A stretch of 8,882 bases of DNA from Candidatus Falkowiibacteriota bacterium (GTDB lineage Archaea > Iainarchaeota > Iainarchaeia > Iainarchaeales > GCA-2688035): the NCBI GenBank assembly GCA_017610485.1, contig JAFCBY010000063.1:1-8882 (forward strand). Direction: 5' to 3'. This document shows positions 1 to 6,022 of this stretch, in pieces. Position 1 is the first letter of the stretch. Every line of letters begins with the position of its first letter. The translations under genes were made by a program, and so were the position numbers. The notes below the pieces were generated by a model. The model worked only from the letters and a program-made list of their open reading frames with translations, made no database searches and had not been told where the DNA came from.

Positions 1-1126
1 AGTCCTTTAGGCCAAGCCTTGCATGCCTGACCATCTTTTCTTCCATGGAAAGCTTTTTGCCGACAGCACAGGCAACCCCCTGTTCCTCCACAGCACTTTC
101 ATAGGCCTCTGTTGGAAAAAGGTTGTTCCAGTCCCAGCCCCCGAGATAGGAGCAGCTGCTCGCGCCCAAGCCCAAAAACTCTTTGTTGTGCCACTGGTTC
201 ATCAAAAAATGCATCTCCCTGCCCCTCTTCACAAATTGGTAGGGGAAAGCCTGCCCATAGCCCAGGCCAGACATTTTCTCAACAAAGGTTGAGTGCATTT
301 CAATCAACTCTTCTTCAGAGGAAAACTCTGCCCTATCCATTTCGAAAAAAGCCGTGCCCTTCTGCACTCTCAGGTCAGAGGCGGTAACCGATTCTAAGTC
401 AAGCTCTTCAACCAAATCCAAAGTCCTTTTCCAGCCATCAATGCCTTGCCCAGGAAGCCCATAAATCAAATCTACGTTAATGTTCTCAAAGCCTGCTTTT
501 CTCGCATCCTCAACTGCCTTCAGGGCCTGCTCTCTTGAATGGTTCCTGTTGCACCTTTTCAAAACATTGTCGTCAAAATCCTGAACCCCCAAACTGAACC
601 TGTTAAAGTTTTGCCTCAACAAGGACAGCTTCTCCAAGGAAAGGGTTTCAGGGCTTGACTCAAGGCTTGCCTCAATTCCCTTCCCAATTCCAAAAAATTC
701 CCTTAAAAAGCCGGCCAACTCATTTAAGGATTCTGCCTCAAGCGCTGTTGGTGTTCCTCCCCCAAAAAGCAGGCTGTTTGCCTCAACCTCGCCTCCGACA
801 AGTTTCTTGTAGGAGGCAGCCTCCTTCCTCAGGGCTGCTCCATAGCGCTCAACATTCGCCTTTCCCGGAACCAGCTGCTTGAAGTAGTGGCAATAGCCAC
901 AAATGCTTGTGCAAAAAGGGATGTGCACATAAAAAGCGAGCTCAACGGCCTTTCTCTTTCCCCCGCTCAAGTCTTCCTGGAATTCATCAGCCTGCATTAC
1001 AGGCATGTCCTTTGAATCCGGATACCTGTACACAAACTGGTGGTCAAGGCCCTTTCCAACGCCGGCATTATGTAGCAGTTCCAATTCCTTTTTTTCCATT
1101 CTCATAAAACCTAGCGCAAAAAACAT
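1..1126 (-). CDS. HemW/HemN-like radical SAM protein, 3' end cut by window edge
   Basis: This is an open minus-strand frame of 375 codons that runs off the left edge without a stop. Reading from the start at 1126, the radical SAM cluster motif is HIPFCTSICGYCHYF, with Cys72, Cys76 and Cys79 in the CxxxCxxC spacing that binds the [4Fe-4S] cluster. The SAM-binding GGGTPTA follows at about 122-128 and NVDLIYGLPG at about 217-226; GVQDFD lies between them. These are hallmarks of the coproporphyrinogen oxidase-like family (HemN, HemW, HutW). The aromatic residue instead of a fourth cysteine after the motif is more HemW-like than HemN-like, and the visible length is close to that of HemW. Archaea normally make haem by the sirohaem route, so classical coproporphyrinogen oxidase activity is unlikely; a haem chaperone or another radical SAM role is possible. 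ATG codons at 1126, 1105 and 1099 all fit. I chose 1126 because a TATA box places transcription start about there. It is divergent from the U32 pair. Confidence 0.85.
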   Translation of the reverse strand, partial: MFFALGFMRMEKKELELLHNAGVGKGLDHQFVYRYPDSKDMPVMQADEFQEDLSGGKRKAVELAFYVHIPFCTSICGYCHYFKQLVPGKANVERYGAALRKEAASYKKLVGGEVEANSLLFGGGTPTALEAESLNELAGFLREFFGIGKGIEASLESSPETLSLEKLSLLRQNFNRFSLGVQDFDDNVLKRCNRNHSREQALKAVEDARKAGFENINVDLIYGLPGQGIDGWKRTLDLVEELDLESVTASDLRVQKGTAFFEMDRAEFSSEEELIEMHSTFVEKMSGLGYGQAFPYQFVKRGREMHFLMNQWHNKEFLGLGASSCSYLGGWDWNNLFPTEAYESAVEEQGVACAVGKKLSMEEKMVRHARLGLKD

Positions 1127-1157
1127 TATAAGCACTTTTAGGGCTTTTCTTATATAG
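1126..1157. promoter_or_regulatory. Divergent, interlocked TATA boxes
   Basis: The minus strand carries CTATATAAG (1157 to 1149), whose centre lies about 26 bases before the ATG at 1126. The plus strand carries TTATAAGC (1126-1133), whose centre lies about 29 bases before the ATG at 1159. Each box therefore sits at the archaeal TBP distance from the opposite gene, and both transcripts would be leaderless or nearly so. The assignment rests on spacing and sequence only. Confidence 0.55.
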
Positions 1158-1158
1158 C

Positions 1159-2136
1159 ATGCCAATGAAAATTCTCTCACCCCTATCCAAAACAGCGGAA
1201 GTCAAACCCCTTGCAGTGGCAGGGGCAGACGAGTTTTACTGTGGCATTGTAACAGTGGAATGGGAAAAGCGCTTTTCTTTCATTGCATCATCCAACCTCA
1301 GGCATGACAGGGTTGCAAACTTTTCCTCCTTTGACCAGCTCGCAGAAGCCACAAAGATTGCCTCTTCCTTGAAAAAGCCTGTCTTCTGTGCCTTCAACGC
1401 ACACTTCTACTCTGAGAAGCAGATGCCTCTCACCCTAAAACAAATCTCGCAGGCAATTGATGCAGGCATCTCAAAGGTAATAGTTTCAGACATCTCCTTA
1501 ATCTCCCTGCTTAAAGAGCAGAACATAGGGATTGACATTGCCCTAAGCACAGCCAATCCTGCCTTCAATTCTGAATCGCTTGCCTTTTTCAAAGAGCAGG
1601 GCCTCCAAAGGATTGTGCTGCCAAGGCACCTTACTGTGGAGGAGATAGCAGGCCTTGCCCCCTCTGCCAAAGCTCTAAACCTCGAGCTTGAGGCCTTTGC
1701 CTTAAACGCTTTGTGTCCGTTCATTGACGGGCTCTGCACATTCCAGCACGTTGGCAAAGACCCAAACTTCGTTTCCGCTCAAGAGCTTGCTTGCAGAATG
1801 CCCTTTGAAGTGGAAACAATCTCATCACAGCCAAAACAAAAACAGCTTTCGGCAAAATCAAAAGCTTGTCTCTGGCAAAACACCCTGCCGGACGCCTGCG
1901 GCCTATGCGCCCTTCCCTCCTTCCAAAAGGCAGGCATCCACTCCCTGAAGATTGCAGGTAGAGGTAATTCAACGGAGAAGAAACTGGCCGACGTGAAAAT
2001 GCTGAAGCAGGCACTCTCCATTCTCTCCCTACCCCAAAAGGAGTTTGTCCAGGAAATGCACAGGCTCTTCTTCAAGTCCTTTTACCAAACTTGCTCTTCT
2101 TCAAAATGCTACTATCCGGGCGAGGGGCTGGCCTAA
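1159..2136 (+). CDS. U32-family protein, UbiU-like (first of a pair)
   Basis: The product is 325 residues and belongs to the U32 'peptidase' family. The N-terminus has the family pattern KPLAVAGADEFYCG (16-29). The family signature region is visible as ExF followed by Cys186 and Cys193 (EAFALNALCPFIDGLC, 178-193). More cysteines follow at 212, 237, 247, 250, 312 and 317. In bacterial UbiU, RlhA and TrhP, four cysteines after this point hold a [4Fe-4S] cluster and the proteins support oxygen-independent hydroxylation of ubiquinone precursors or RNA. By analogy this is more likely an iron-sulfur hydroxylase component than a protease, but the substrate is unknown. The ATG at 1159 suits the upstream TATA box; a second ATG at 1165 (MKILSP) is an alternative. 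The stop codon directly abuts the ATG of the next gene (TAAATG), so the two are almost certainly co-transcribed and probably form a complex. Confidence 0.85.
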   Translation: MPMKILSPLSKTAEVKPLAVAGADEFYCGIVTVEWEKRFSFIASSNLRHDRVANFSSFDQLAEATKIASSLKKPVFCAFNAHFYSEKQMPLTLKQISQAIDAGISKVIVSDISLISLLKEQNIGIDIALSTANPAFNSESLAFFKEQGLQRIVLPRHLTVEEIAGLAPSAKALNLELEAFALNALCPFIDGLCTFQHVGKDPNFVSAQELACRMPFEVETISSQPKQKQLSAKSKACLWQNTLPDACGLCALPSFQKAGIHSLKIAGRGNSTEKKLADVKMLKQALSILSLPQKEFVQEMHRLFFKSFYQTCSSSKCYYPGEGLA

Positions 2137-2940
2137 ATGGAGAAAGCAATCCACATCCAAAGCATTTCGCAGCTGGGCAGTTTAGCCCCTGGATTTTCAA
2201 GGGTCTACTTTGGCAGCGAGACCTGCGAGCGCTTAATGCCAATGCCTGATGAGCTCAAACAGGCAAAATCATTTTGTGCCCAGAACAATCTTGCATTCTC
2301 CCTTGTTACTCCATTCTGCACAGATGCAGGAATAGCCAAGCTCAAACATCTTCTTCCCATTCTCTCTGGGGAAGACGAGCTGATTGCAAACGATTTTGGT
2401 GCCCTAAGGCTTGCAAAGCAGCACGACATTCAACTTGTTGCAGGCCGGCTCTTGAACAAACAGGCCCGCGACCCGAGAATCCCGTCCTTTAAACATTCAA
2501 ATGAATTGCTTGAGTACTTGTCCCAAAGCCAGGCTTCCTCCCCACAGTTCCTGAAAATCCTTTCCTCCCTCGGAGTCAAACGCGTTGAGCTTGACAACCT
2601 GCTCCAGGGTATTGGAACAGATTTGGGGGGAACTGGCTTCGCTGCATCGCTTTACACACCCCTTGTCTTTGTTGCGGCCACCAGAATGTGCCTTCTGGCA
2701 AACGCCGGAAAGATCTCTGCCTCAAAAGAGGTTGGCATCCTGCCATGCAATCAGGAATGCAGCCAGTTCCAATTCAAATTAACCAATCCCTGCTTTCCAA
2801 AGTCCCTTCTGCTAACAGGCAACGCAGTCTTCTTTGAGAACGAGGGTATTCCTGATGAAAAGGAGCTTTTGGCAAGGGGAATAAACAGGCTTGTCGCAAA
2901 TAAAACACTGTCACGGCCAGAAAAAAACCAGCATGATTAG
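2137..2940 (+). CDS. U32-family protein, UbiV-like (second of a pair)
   Basis: The product is 267 residues. It shows the shorter U32 fold typical of the partner subunit: VYFGSETC (23-30), SLVTPFCTDAG (55-65), LIANDFGALRLAK (82-94), LVAGRLLNKQARDPR (100-114), LGVKRVELDN (145-154) and SLYTPLVFVAATRMC (171-185). Cys185, Cys204 and Cys208 (C-x18-C-x3-C) resemble the UbiV arrangement C-x12-C-x3-C, with Cys30 a possible fourth cluster ligand. This is my comparison by pattern, not an alignment. It starts with no gap after the first U32 gene, which supports translational coupling and a heterodimer, as in UbiU-UbiV. The last 30 bases overlap the 3' end of the convergent minus-strand gene. The reaction is unknown. 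Ubiquinone is absent from known archaea, so a tRNA, rRNA or other-cofactor substrate is more likely. Confidence 0.82.
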   Translation: MEKAIHIQSISQLGSLAPGFSRVYFGSETCERLMPMPDELKQAKSFCAQNNLAFSLVTPFCTDAGIAKLKHLLPILSGEDELIANDFGALRLAKQHDIQLVAGRLLNKQARDPRIPSFKHSNELLEYLSQSQASSPQFLKILSSLGVKRVELDNLLQGIGTDLGGTGFAASLYTPLVFVAATRMCLLANAGKISASKEVGILPCNQECSQFQFKLTNPCFPKSLLLTGNAVFFENEGIPDEKELLARGINRLVANKTLSRPEKNQHD

Positions 2941-3696
2941 AATGACCACCAGCACAATGCTTGGCAAAAGCCATGGCTCGTGCAAAAAGCTTGGCAGGCC
3001 TGTGGACTGAATCTCGCCAAGAACCCCAGGGCCTTTTTCGGAACTGCCTTTGCCTTCAATCTTGTCGCCTGCCAAGTCGGCAATCTCCTTGCTGTACTTT
3101 ACCCAGGCGCCCGGCTCTTTCAACTCGTGCAGGGTTTCTTTAGTTATTTCCACAAAACCCTTTTCCCTTTCCGGAACCTGCTCTTCCCCAAAGATTTCGC
3201 CTGTTACAGCGCTTATCTCAAGCTCGTAGGTTTTTTCCTTGACTGTGACAAAGGCAAGCCACATTGGATAGTAGACAACTTTGAAGCCTGTCAGCACAAC
3301 GTTGTTTCTGTCTGCCCCTATCAGGGCAGATGTCTTCAACAATGCAATCTTTTCCGCTTCGGCTGCTGAAAAAAGCGGCTTTCTCACTATCAGGGGATAA
3401 TCGTCAGGCAGTTCTTTGACCAGCTTGTTGTCTGGCGGCATTGTCTCCGCCAGCCCCTTGTTCAGCTCTGCCGTTTCAGCGTTCAGGGCAAGCCTGCCCC
3501 TTTCGCCCTTGCCTGAGGGCTTGCCGCCCTCTTCAAAGACCGCGTCGTAGTAGAATATGTAGACAGGCTGAAGGACAAGTTTTACCTCGCCCCTGTCAAA
3601 GCTTTGCCAGTTTTTCTTTTTGAGGGTTGCCTCAATAAGGCCTGCAACCTTTTCAATCTCGAACGAAATCGGAAAAACCGGGTTTCCAACAAACAT
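2911..3696 (-). CDS. Tail-anchored membrane protein with an internal duplication, function unknown
   Basis: I do not recognise this 261-residue protein. There is no N-terminal signal. The C-terminus is a single hydrophobic helix (about 242-260, LLPSIVLVVILIMLVFFW), so the protein is probably tail-anchored with its bulk on the cytoplasmic side. Two segments look like repeats of one beta-rich unit. Residues 38-79 contain LVLQPVYIFYYDAVF and later LALNAETAELN. Residues 132-171 contain VVLTGFKVVYYPMWLAFV and later LEISAVTGEIF. Both have an aromatic Tyr-Tyr strand, then a strand ending in A-x-T-x-E. This loosely recalls PepSY-like or other small secreted domains, but I cannot assign a family. A glycine/lysine/serine-rich linker (212-228) precedes the anchor. 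A TATA box lies 31 bases upstream of the ATG. The 3' end overlaps the second U32 gene tail to tail by 30 bases. Confidence 0.75.
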   Translation of the reverse strand: MFVGNPVFPISFEIEKVAGLIEATLKKKNWQSFDRGEVKLVLQPVYIFYYDAVFEEGGKPSGKGERGRLALNAETAELNKGLAETMPPDNKLVKELPDDYPLIVRKPLFSAAEAEKIALLKTSALIGADRNNVVLTGFKVVYYPMWLAFVTVKEKTYELEISAVTGEIFGEEQVPEREKGFVEITKETLHELKEPGAWVKYSKEIADLAGDKIEGKGSSEKGPGVLGEIQSTGLPSFLHEPWLLPSIVLVVILIMLVFFWP

Positions 3697-3723
3697 GGTA
3701 ACCTAATTTATGTGCTGAATTAG

Positions 3724-3731
3724 TATAAAAA
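3724..3731 (-). promoter_or_regulatory. TATA box for the tail-anchored protein gene
   Basis: The minus strand reads CTTTTTATACT across 3732-3722. Its centre is about 31 bases before the ATG at 3696, which predicts a leader of only a few bases. The leader region carries no strong Shine-Dalgarno sequence. Confidence 0.45.
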
Positions 3732-3771
3732 GATGCTTAATTTTGAAATTTAAAATGTTACTAATTTTGGG

Positions 3772-3796
3772 AACGAAGCATTCCCAGTGCATCGTT
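3772..3796 (-). terminator. Imperfect palindrome just after the small basic gene
   Basis: Five pairs (AACGA/TCGTT), one A-A mismatch, then three pairs (GCA/TGC) enclose a seven-base loop. On the minus strand it begins one base after the stop codon of the small basic gene and is followed within 30 bases by AT-rich sequence with short T runs. An overlapping alternative hairpin, GGGAA/TTCCC, spans 3769-3785. A role as terminator or 3'-end structure is inferred. Confidence 0.4.
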
Positions 3797-3797
3797 G

Positions 3798-4067
3798 CTA
3801 AAATCGGAACGGCCGTCTTAGTCTTTGAGGAGTGGATAGAGTGCGGGGTTGTGTGAGGTCCTTTTTTTCTGCCTTCTTCAGTTTGATTTCCGCTTTAATT
3901 TGTGCTTCGCTCCATGTTGGGTGGGCTTTTCTGACCTTGCTTTCTATGACTTTGGCCATCATTCTTGCCATTTCTGCGGCCGATTTTTCCGATAGCGTCT
4001 TTTTTCTTTTCTTTCCCCGCTTTCCGTATCCGCCAACGCCTTTTGAGCTCTTTGGTGTTCTTGGCAT
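3798..4067 (-). CDS. Small, very basic protein, function unknown
   Basis: The frame encodes 89 residues that I do not recognise. The N-terminus is rich in Gly, Lys and Arg (PRTPKSSKGVGGYGKRGKKRKK, in part 2-23). A predicted helical stretch of alternating charges follows (about 25-70, with EMARMMAKVIESKVRKA and QIKAEIKLKKAEKK), and the tail is basic (RLRRPFRF). Such a composition suits nucleic-acid or ribosome binding, but no fold is identifiable. Support for the gene being real comes from a TATA-like GCTTAAAAAG about 26 bases upstream of the ATG, implying a leaderless transcript, and from a palindrome right after the stop. It lies 63 bases downstream of sepF on the same strand. A longer plus-strand frame crosses it but also crosses sepF and has low-complexity Phe/Leu/Ser composition, so I treat that as a shadow. 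Confidence 0.6.
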   Translation of the reverse strand: MPRTPKSSKGVGGYGKRGKKRKKTLSEKSAAEMARMMAKVIESKVRKAHPTWSEAQIKAEIKLKKAEKKDLTQPRTLSTPQRLRRPFRF

Positions 4068-4088
4068 GCTATCACTAAACCCTTCCTT

Positions 4089-4098
4089 CTTTTTAAGC
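4089..4098 (-). promoter_or_regulatory. TATA box for the small basic gene
   Basis: GCTTAAAAAG on the minus strand is centred about 26 bases before the ATG at 4067, predicting a leaderless mRNA. The same core CTTAAAAAG recurs upstream of the tRNA-like gene (7017 to 7009). Confidence 0.45.
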
Positions 4099-4130
4099 TT
4101 TTTCCCTTTGGGAAATTTTCAGGAATTTCA

Positions 4131-4487
4131 CTACTGCTCTTTCTTCTTAATAATCTTTACCTTGCTTGGCGTTACAAGGACGCGGTCTTGGCTGATTCTT
4201 GCGATGTCGCCGTTTATGCTGTCAACGCCTGACTTTATTTTTGTCACGAGCTCCTTGAGCTTTATTGCGTTTCTCCTGTTCAACTCCCCTATGTTGAGCA
4301 AGACGATGTTTCCGGACTTTGCCTCGTTCAAAACAAGCTCTATGTCTGCCTCTGTTGTAAGGCTCATGGGCTTTACAAATGCGTCTGCTTCCTCGTAGAC
4401 GCTTTCGTCGTCTGCGTCCAAGTTGTTTAAGAAGTCCTCAATGTCAATTCCTTCCTCTTTTTTCAAAACCTTTTCCAAAAAAGCCAT
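4131..4487 (-). CDS. sepF: SepF, cell division protein
   Basis: The 118-residue product matches archaeal SepF in length and layout. A short amphipathic N-terminal helix (MAFLEKVLKK, 1-10) is the usual membrane-targeting sequence. An acidic linker (11-36) follows, then the SepF core from about 37 to 113. The core includes FVKPMSLTTEADIE (37-50), SGNIVLLNI (58-66), RRNAIKLKELV (71-81) and GDIARISQDRVLVTP (93-107). In archaea that divide with FtsZ, SepF anchors FtsZ rings to the membrane and dimerises or polymerises through this core. No ftsZ is in the window. The gene shares the intergenic region with cdc6, transcribed away from it. There is a TATA-like AAGTATAATT about 24 bases upstream, and also a GGGGGTG at 4498-4504 that could act as a ribosome binding site if transcription starts farther upstream. 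Confidence 0.9.
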   Translation of the reverse strand: MAFLEKVLKKEEGIDIEDFLNNLDADDESVYEEADAFVKPMSLTTEADIELVLNEAKSGNIVLLNIGELNRRNAIKLKELVTKIKSGVDSINGDIARISQDRVLVTPSKVKIIKKKEQ

Positions 4488-4505
4488 TTAAAGTTCACAC
4501 CCCCG

Positions 4506-4515
4506 AATTATACTT
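4506..4515 (-). promoter_or_regulatory. TATA-like element for sepF
   Basis: AAGTATAATT on the minus strand is centred about 24 bases before the sepF ATG at 4487. A second AT-rich candidate is the perfect palindrome GTTTTAAAAC (4533-4542); using that one would leave the GGGGGTG ribosome-binding-like sequence in the leader. I cannot choose between them. Confidence 0.4.
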
Positions 4516-4632
4516 ACTTTTCCTACAAATCTGTTTTAAAACGCTTCGCTCAACCAATCCTACATAATTTTTATCCTCTTCAAACAGCCTGTTTGGGGAA
4601 AAAGTTCGTGAATGGTAAGGAAAGTGAATTGC

Positions 4633-4667
4633 TCCCGCTTGGCATGGTTTGCTTTCTCAAGGCGGGA
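4633..4667. repeat. Inverted repeat TCCCGC...GCGGGA
   Basis: The arms 4633-4638 and 4662-4667 pair perfectly, and two more inner pairs (one G-T) extend the stem to eight. The 19-base loop is long for a terminator. The plus strand continues into CCCTTTTTAATTTTC. It may be a protein-binding site in the cdc6 control or origin region, or an RNA 3' structure. Confidence 0.35.
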
Positions 4668-4740
4668 CCCTTTTTAATTTTCTCAACGTAATAGTTACAC
4701 TTCCAATTTTTTTAATTTTTTATGACTTTGGCAAAGAAGG

Positions 4741-5973
4741 GTGGGGCTTTTGATTCAGCAGCAATTGTTTGACAACATTTTCCAGAAACAGCTTGAAAAA
4801 ACGAGCGTTTTTACCGACAGGAACATAATAACGCCGCACTACACCCCAAAAAGCCTTCCCTTCAGGGACAGGCAGATTGACGAAATAAGCCAGCTTCTTT
4901 CAACATCCCTTCAGGGGGCAAAGCCAAACAATTTGTTCATCTACGGCAAGGTTGGAACAGGCAAAACTGTTACCGTAAACAATGTTTTGGTCCAATTGCA
5001 GGAATTTATTGTTCACAACGGCAGCAAAGTGGACTTTGCCTATGTTAATTGCAGGAACCACAACACAAAATACAAGGCCATAACCAAGGCACTTGCCAAA
5101 TTCTACCCCCAGGAGGACTTCATTGGCTACAGCTCTGCGTTTGTATACGAAAAGCTCCTGGCTTATGCAGGGGGGCAGGACAAGCAGTTAATCCTCGTCC
5201 TTGACGAGGTTGACAAGGTCAAGGACCTGGACGAGCTGATTTACGCTCTAACCAGGGCCAACGACGAGCTTGAACAGGGCGGAATCGCTTTAATTGGCAT
5301 CAGCAACAACCTGTTCTTCAAGGACAAGCTGGATGCAAGGACCAAAAGTGCCTTGCTTGAAAGGGAAATGGTTTTTCCGCCTTACAATGCCTCGGAGCTC
5401 AAGGCAATTTTGGAGGAAAGGGTTAAACTCGCGTTCAAGCCAAACTCTGTCAAGGACTCTGCAATAAACCTTGCCTCTGCTTTGGCTGCCCAGGAGTCCG
5501 GGGACGCAAGGGCGGCGGTAATGCTCATGCTTCGCGCTGGCGAGGAGGCGGACAGAAACCTCATAAACGAGGTCACAGACCACCATGTTAGCACAGCCAA
5601 GTCCCGCGTTGAGGAAGAAGTAACACTTAATATGGTTGAGACCCTTCCAAGGCAGCAGCAGATTGTCATCTACGCTCTTTCTCTGATGACTGTCCAGGGC
5701 CATGGCTATGACAAGCTCAACGGGGTAAGGGAGAAAGGGGTTTTCTTTTCTGGGGACGCCTACAGGGAATACGAGCGCATTGCAAAGTCAATGTCAGAGC
5801 AGTCTGTTTCCTCCCGCTGGTTCAGGGAATACGTAAACGAGCTCGAAACATACGGAATTCTTGTCACAACAGCCTCTGGCAAGGGAGTCCGAGGCACAAC
5901 CACTCTAATCAAGCTCGGCTTCGACGCAAGAAAACTGCAAAAGGTCCTTGAAAAAGAGCTTATGGGCGTCTAA
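4741..5973 (+). CDS. cdc6: Orc1/Cdc6 replication initiator
   Basis: The 410-residue product is an AAA+ ATPase of the archaeal Orc1/Cdc6 family, which binds origin boxes and helps load MCM helicase. Visible motifs are TPHYTPKSLPFRDRQIDE (31-48, the family's entry motif), Walker A GKVGTGKT (69-76), Walker B LILVLDEVDK (150-159, with Asp155-Glu156), sensor 1 ending in Asn near 189 (ALIGISNN), the LDARTKSALLEREMVFPPY segment (197-215) and sensor 2 GDARAA with Arg257. The remaining part, from about 295, has the length and pattern of the C-terminal winged-helix DNA-binding domain. Length is normal for the family. The start is GTG at 4741; TTG at 4750 is an in-frame alternative, and no ATG lies close upstream in this frame. 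A T-rich element about 27 bases upstream fits a leaderless start. It faces the glycosyltransferase gene tail to tail across 49 bases. Confidence 0.95.
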   Translation: MGLLIQQQLFDNIFQKQLEKTSVFTDRNIITPHYTPKSLPFRDRQIDEISQLLSTSLQGAKPNNLFIYGKVGTGKTVTVNNVLVQLQEFIVHNGSKVDFAYVNCRNHNTKYKAITKALAKFYPQEDFIGYSSAFVYEKLLAYAGGQDKQLILVLDEVDKVKDLDELIYALTRANDELEQGGIALIGISNNLFFKDKLDARTKSALLEREMVFPPYNASELKAILEERVKLAFKPNSVKDSAINLASALAAQESGDARAAVMLMLRAGEEADRNLINEVTDHHVSTAKSRVEEEVTLNMVETLPRQQQIVIYALSLMTVQGHGYDKLNGVREKGVFFSGDAYREYERIAKSMSEQSVSSRWFREYVNELETYGILVTTASGKGVRGTTTLIKLGFDARKLQKVLEKELMGV

Positions 5974-6001
5974 ATGCCGCAAAGAGAAAAACCAAGAAGC
6001 A

Positions 6002-6020
6002 CTTTGCCTCTGCAAAGAGG
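6002..6020. terminator. Short hairpins between convergent cdc6 and glycosyltransferase genes
   Basis: CTTTGC-CTCT-GCAAAG (6002-6017) is a perfect six-pair stem with a four-base loop. CCTCT-GCAA-AGAGG (6007-6020) is an alternative five-pair stem with a GNRA-type loop. Lying in the 49-base gap between two converging genes, with AAAATTTT right after on the plus strand, it may mark shared 3' ends. Archaeal termination depends mainly on T tracts, so the functional role is inferred. Confidence 0.35.
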
Positions 6021-6022
6021 CT

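Larger units (their letters stand above)
4488..4740. other. Intergenic region upstream of cdc6: candidate replication origin
   Basis: This 253-base non-coding stretch between sepF and cdc6 is the longest in the window. It holds a dyad, CAAACA-GCC-TGTTTG (4581-4595), directly followed by a G run (4595-4598). It also holds a longer-spaced inverted repeat TCCCGC/GCGGGA (4633-4638 and 4662-4667), the palindrome GTTTTAAAAC (4533-4542), and an AT-rich tract from about 4668 to 4722 that could serve as an unwinding element. Archaeal origins commonly lie next to orc1/cdc6 genes, and origin recognition boxes consist of a dyad plus a G-string, so the layout is suggestive. I could not match a known box consensus. 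The region must also hold the two divergent promoters. A T-rich block near 4709-4720 is at TATA distance from the cdc6 start. Confidence 0.4.

Noticed and set aside
1159..2940. Proteolytic function for the U32 pair
   Set aside because: The peptidase name is historical for much of the family; the cysteine clusters and the paired arrangement fit iron-sulfur hydroxylase components better.
3832..4398. Plus-strand frame of 188 codons
   Set aside because: It lies antisense to both sepF and the small basic gene; its Phe/Ser/Leu-rich product is what the reverse of Lys/Glu-rich coding gives, and it has no family resemblance.
5290..5703. Minus-strand frames of 137 and 95 codons inside cdc6
   Set aside because: They are antisense shadows of a well-supported AAA+ gene.
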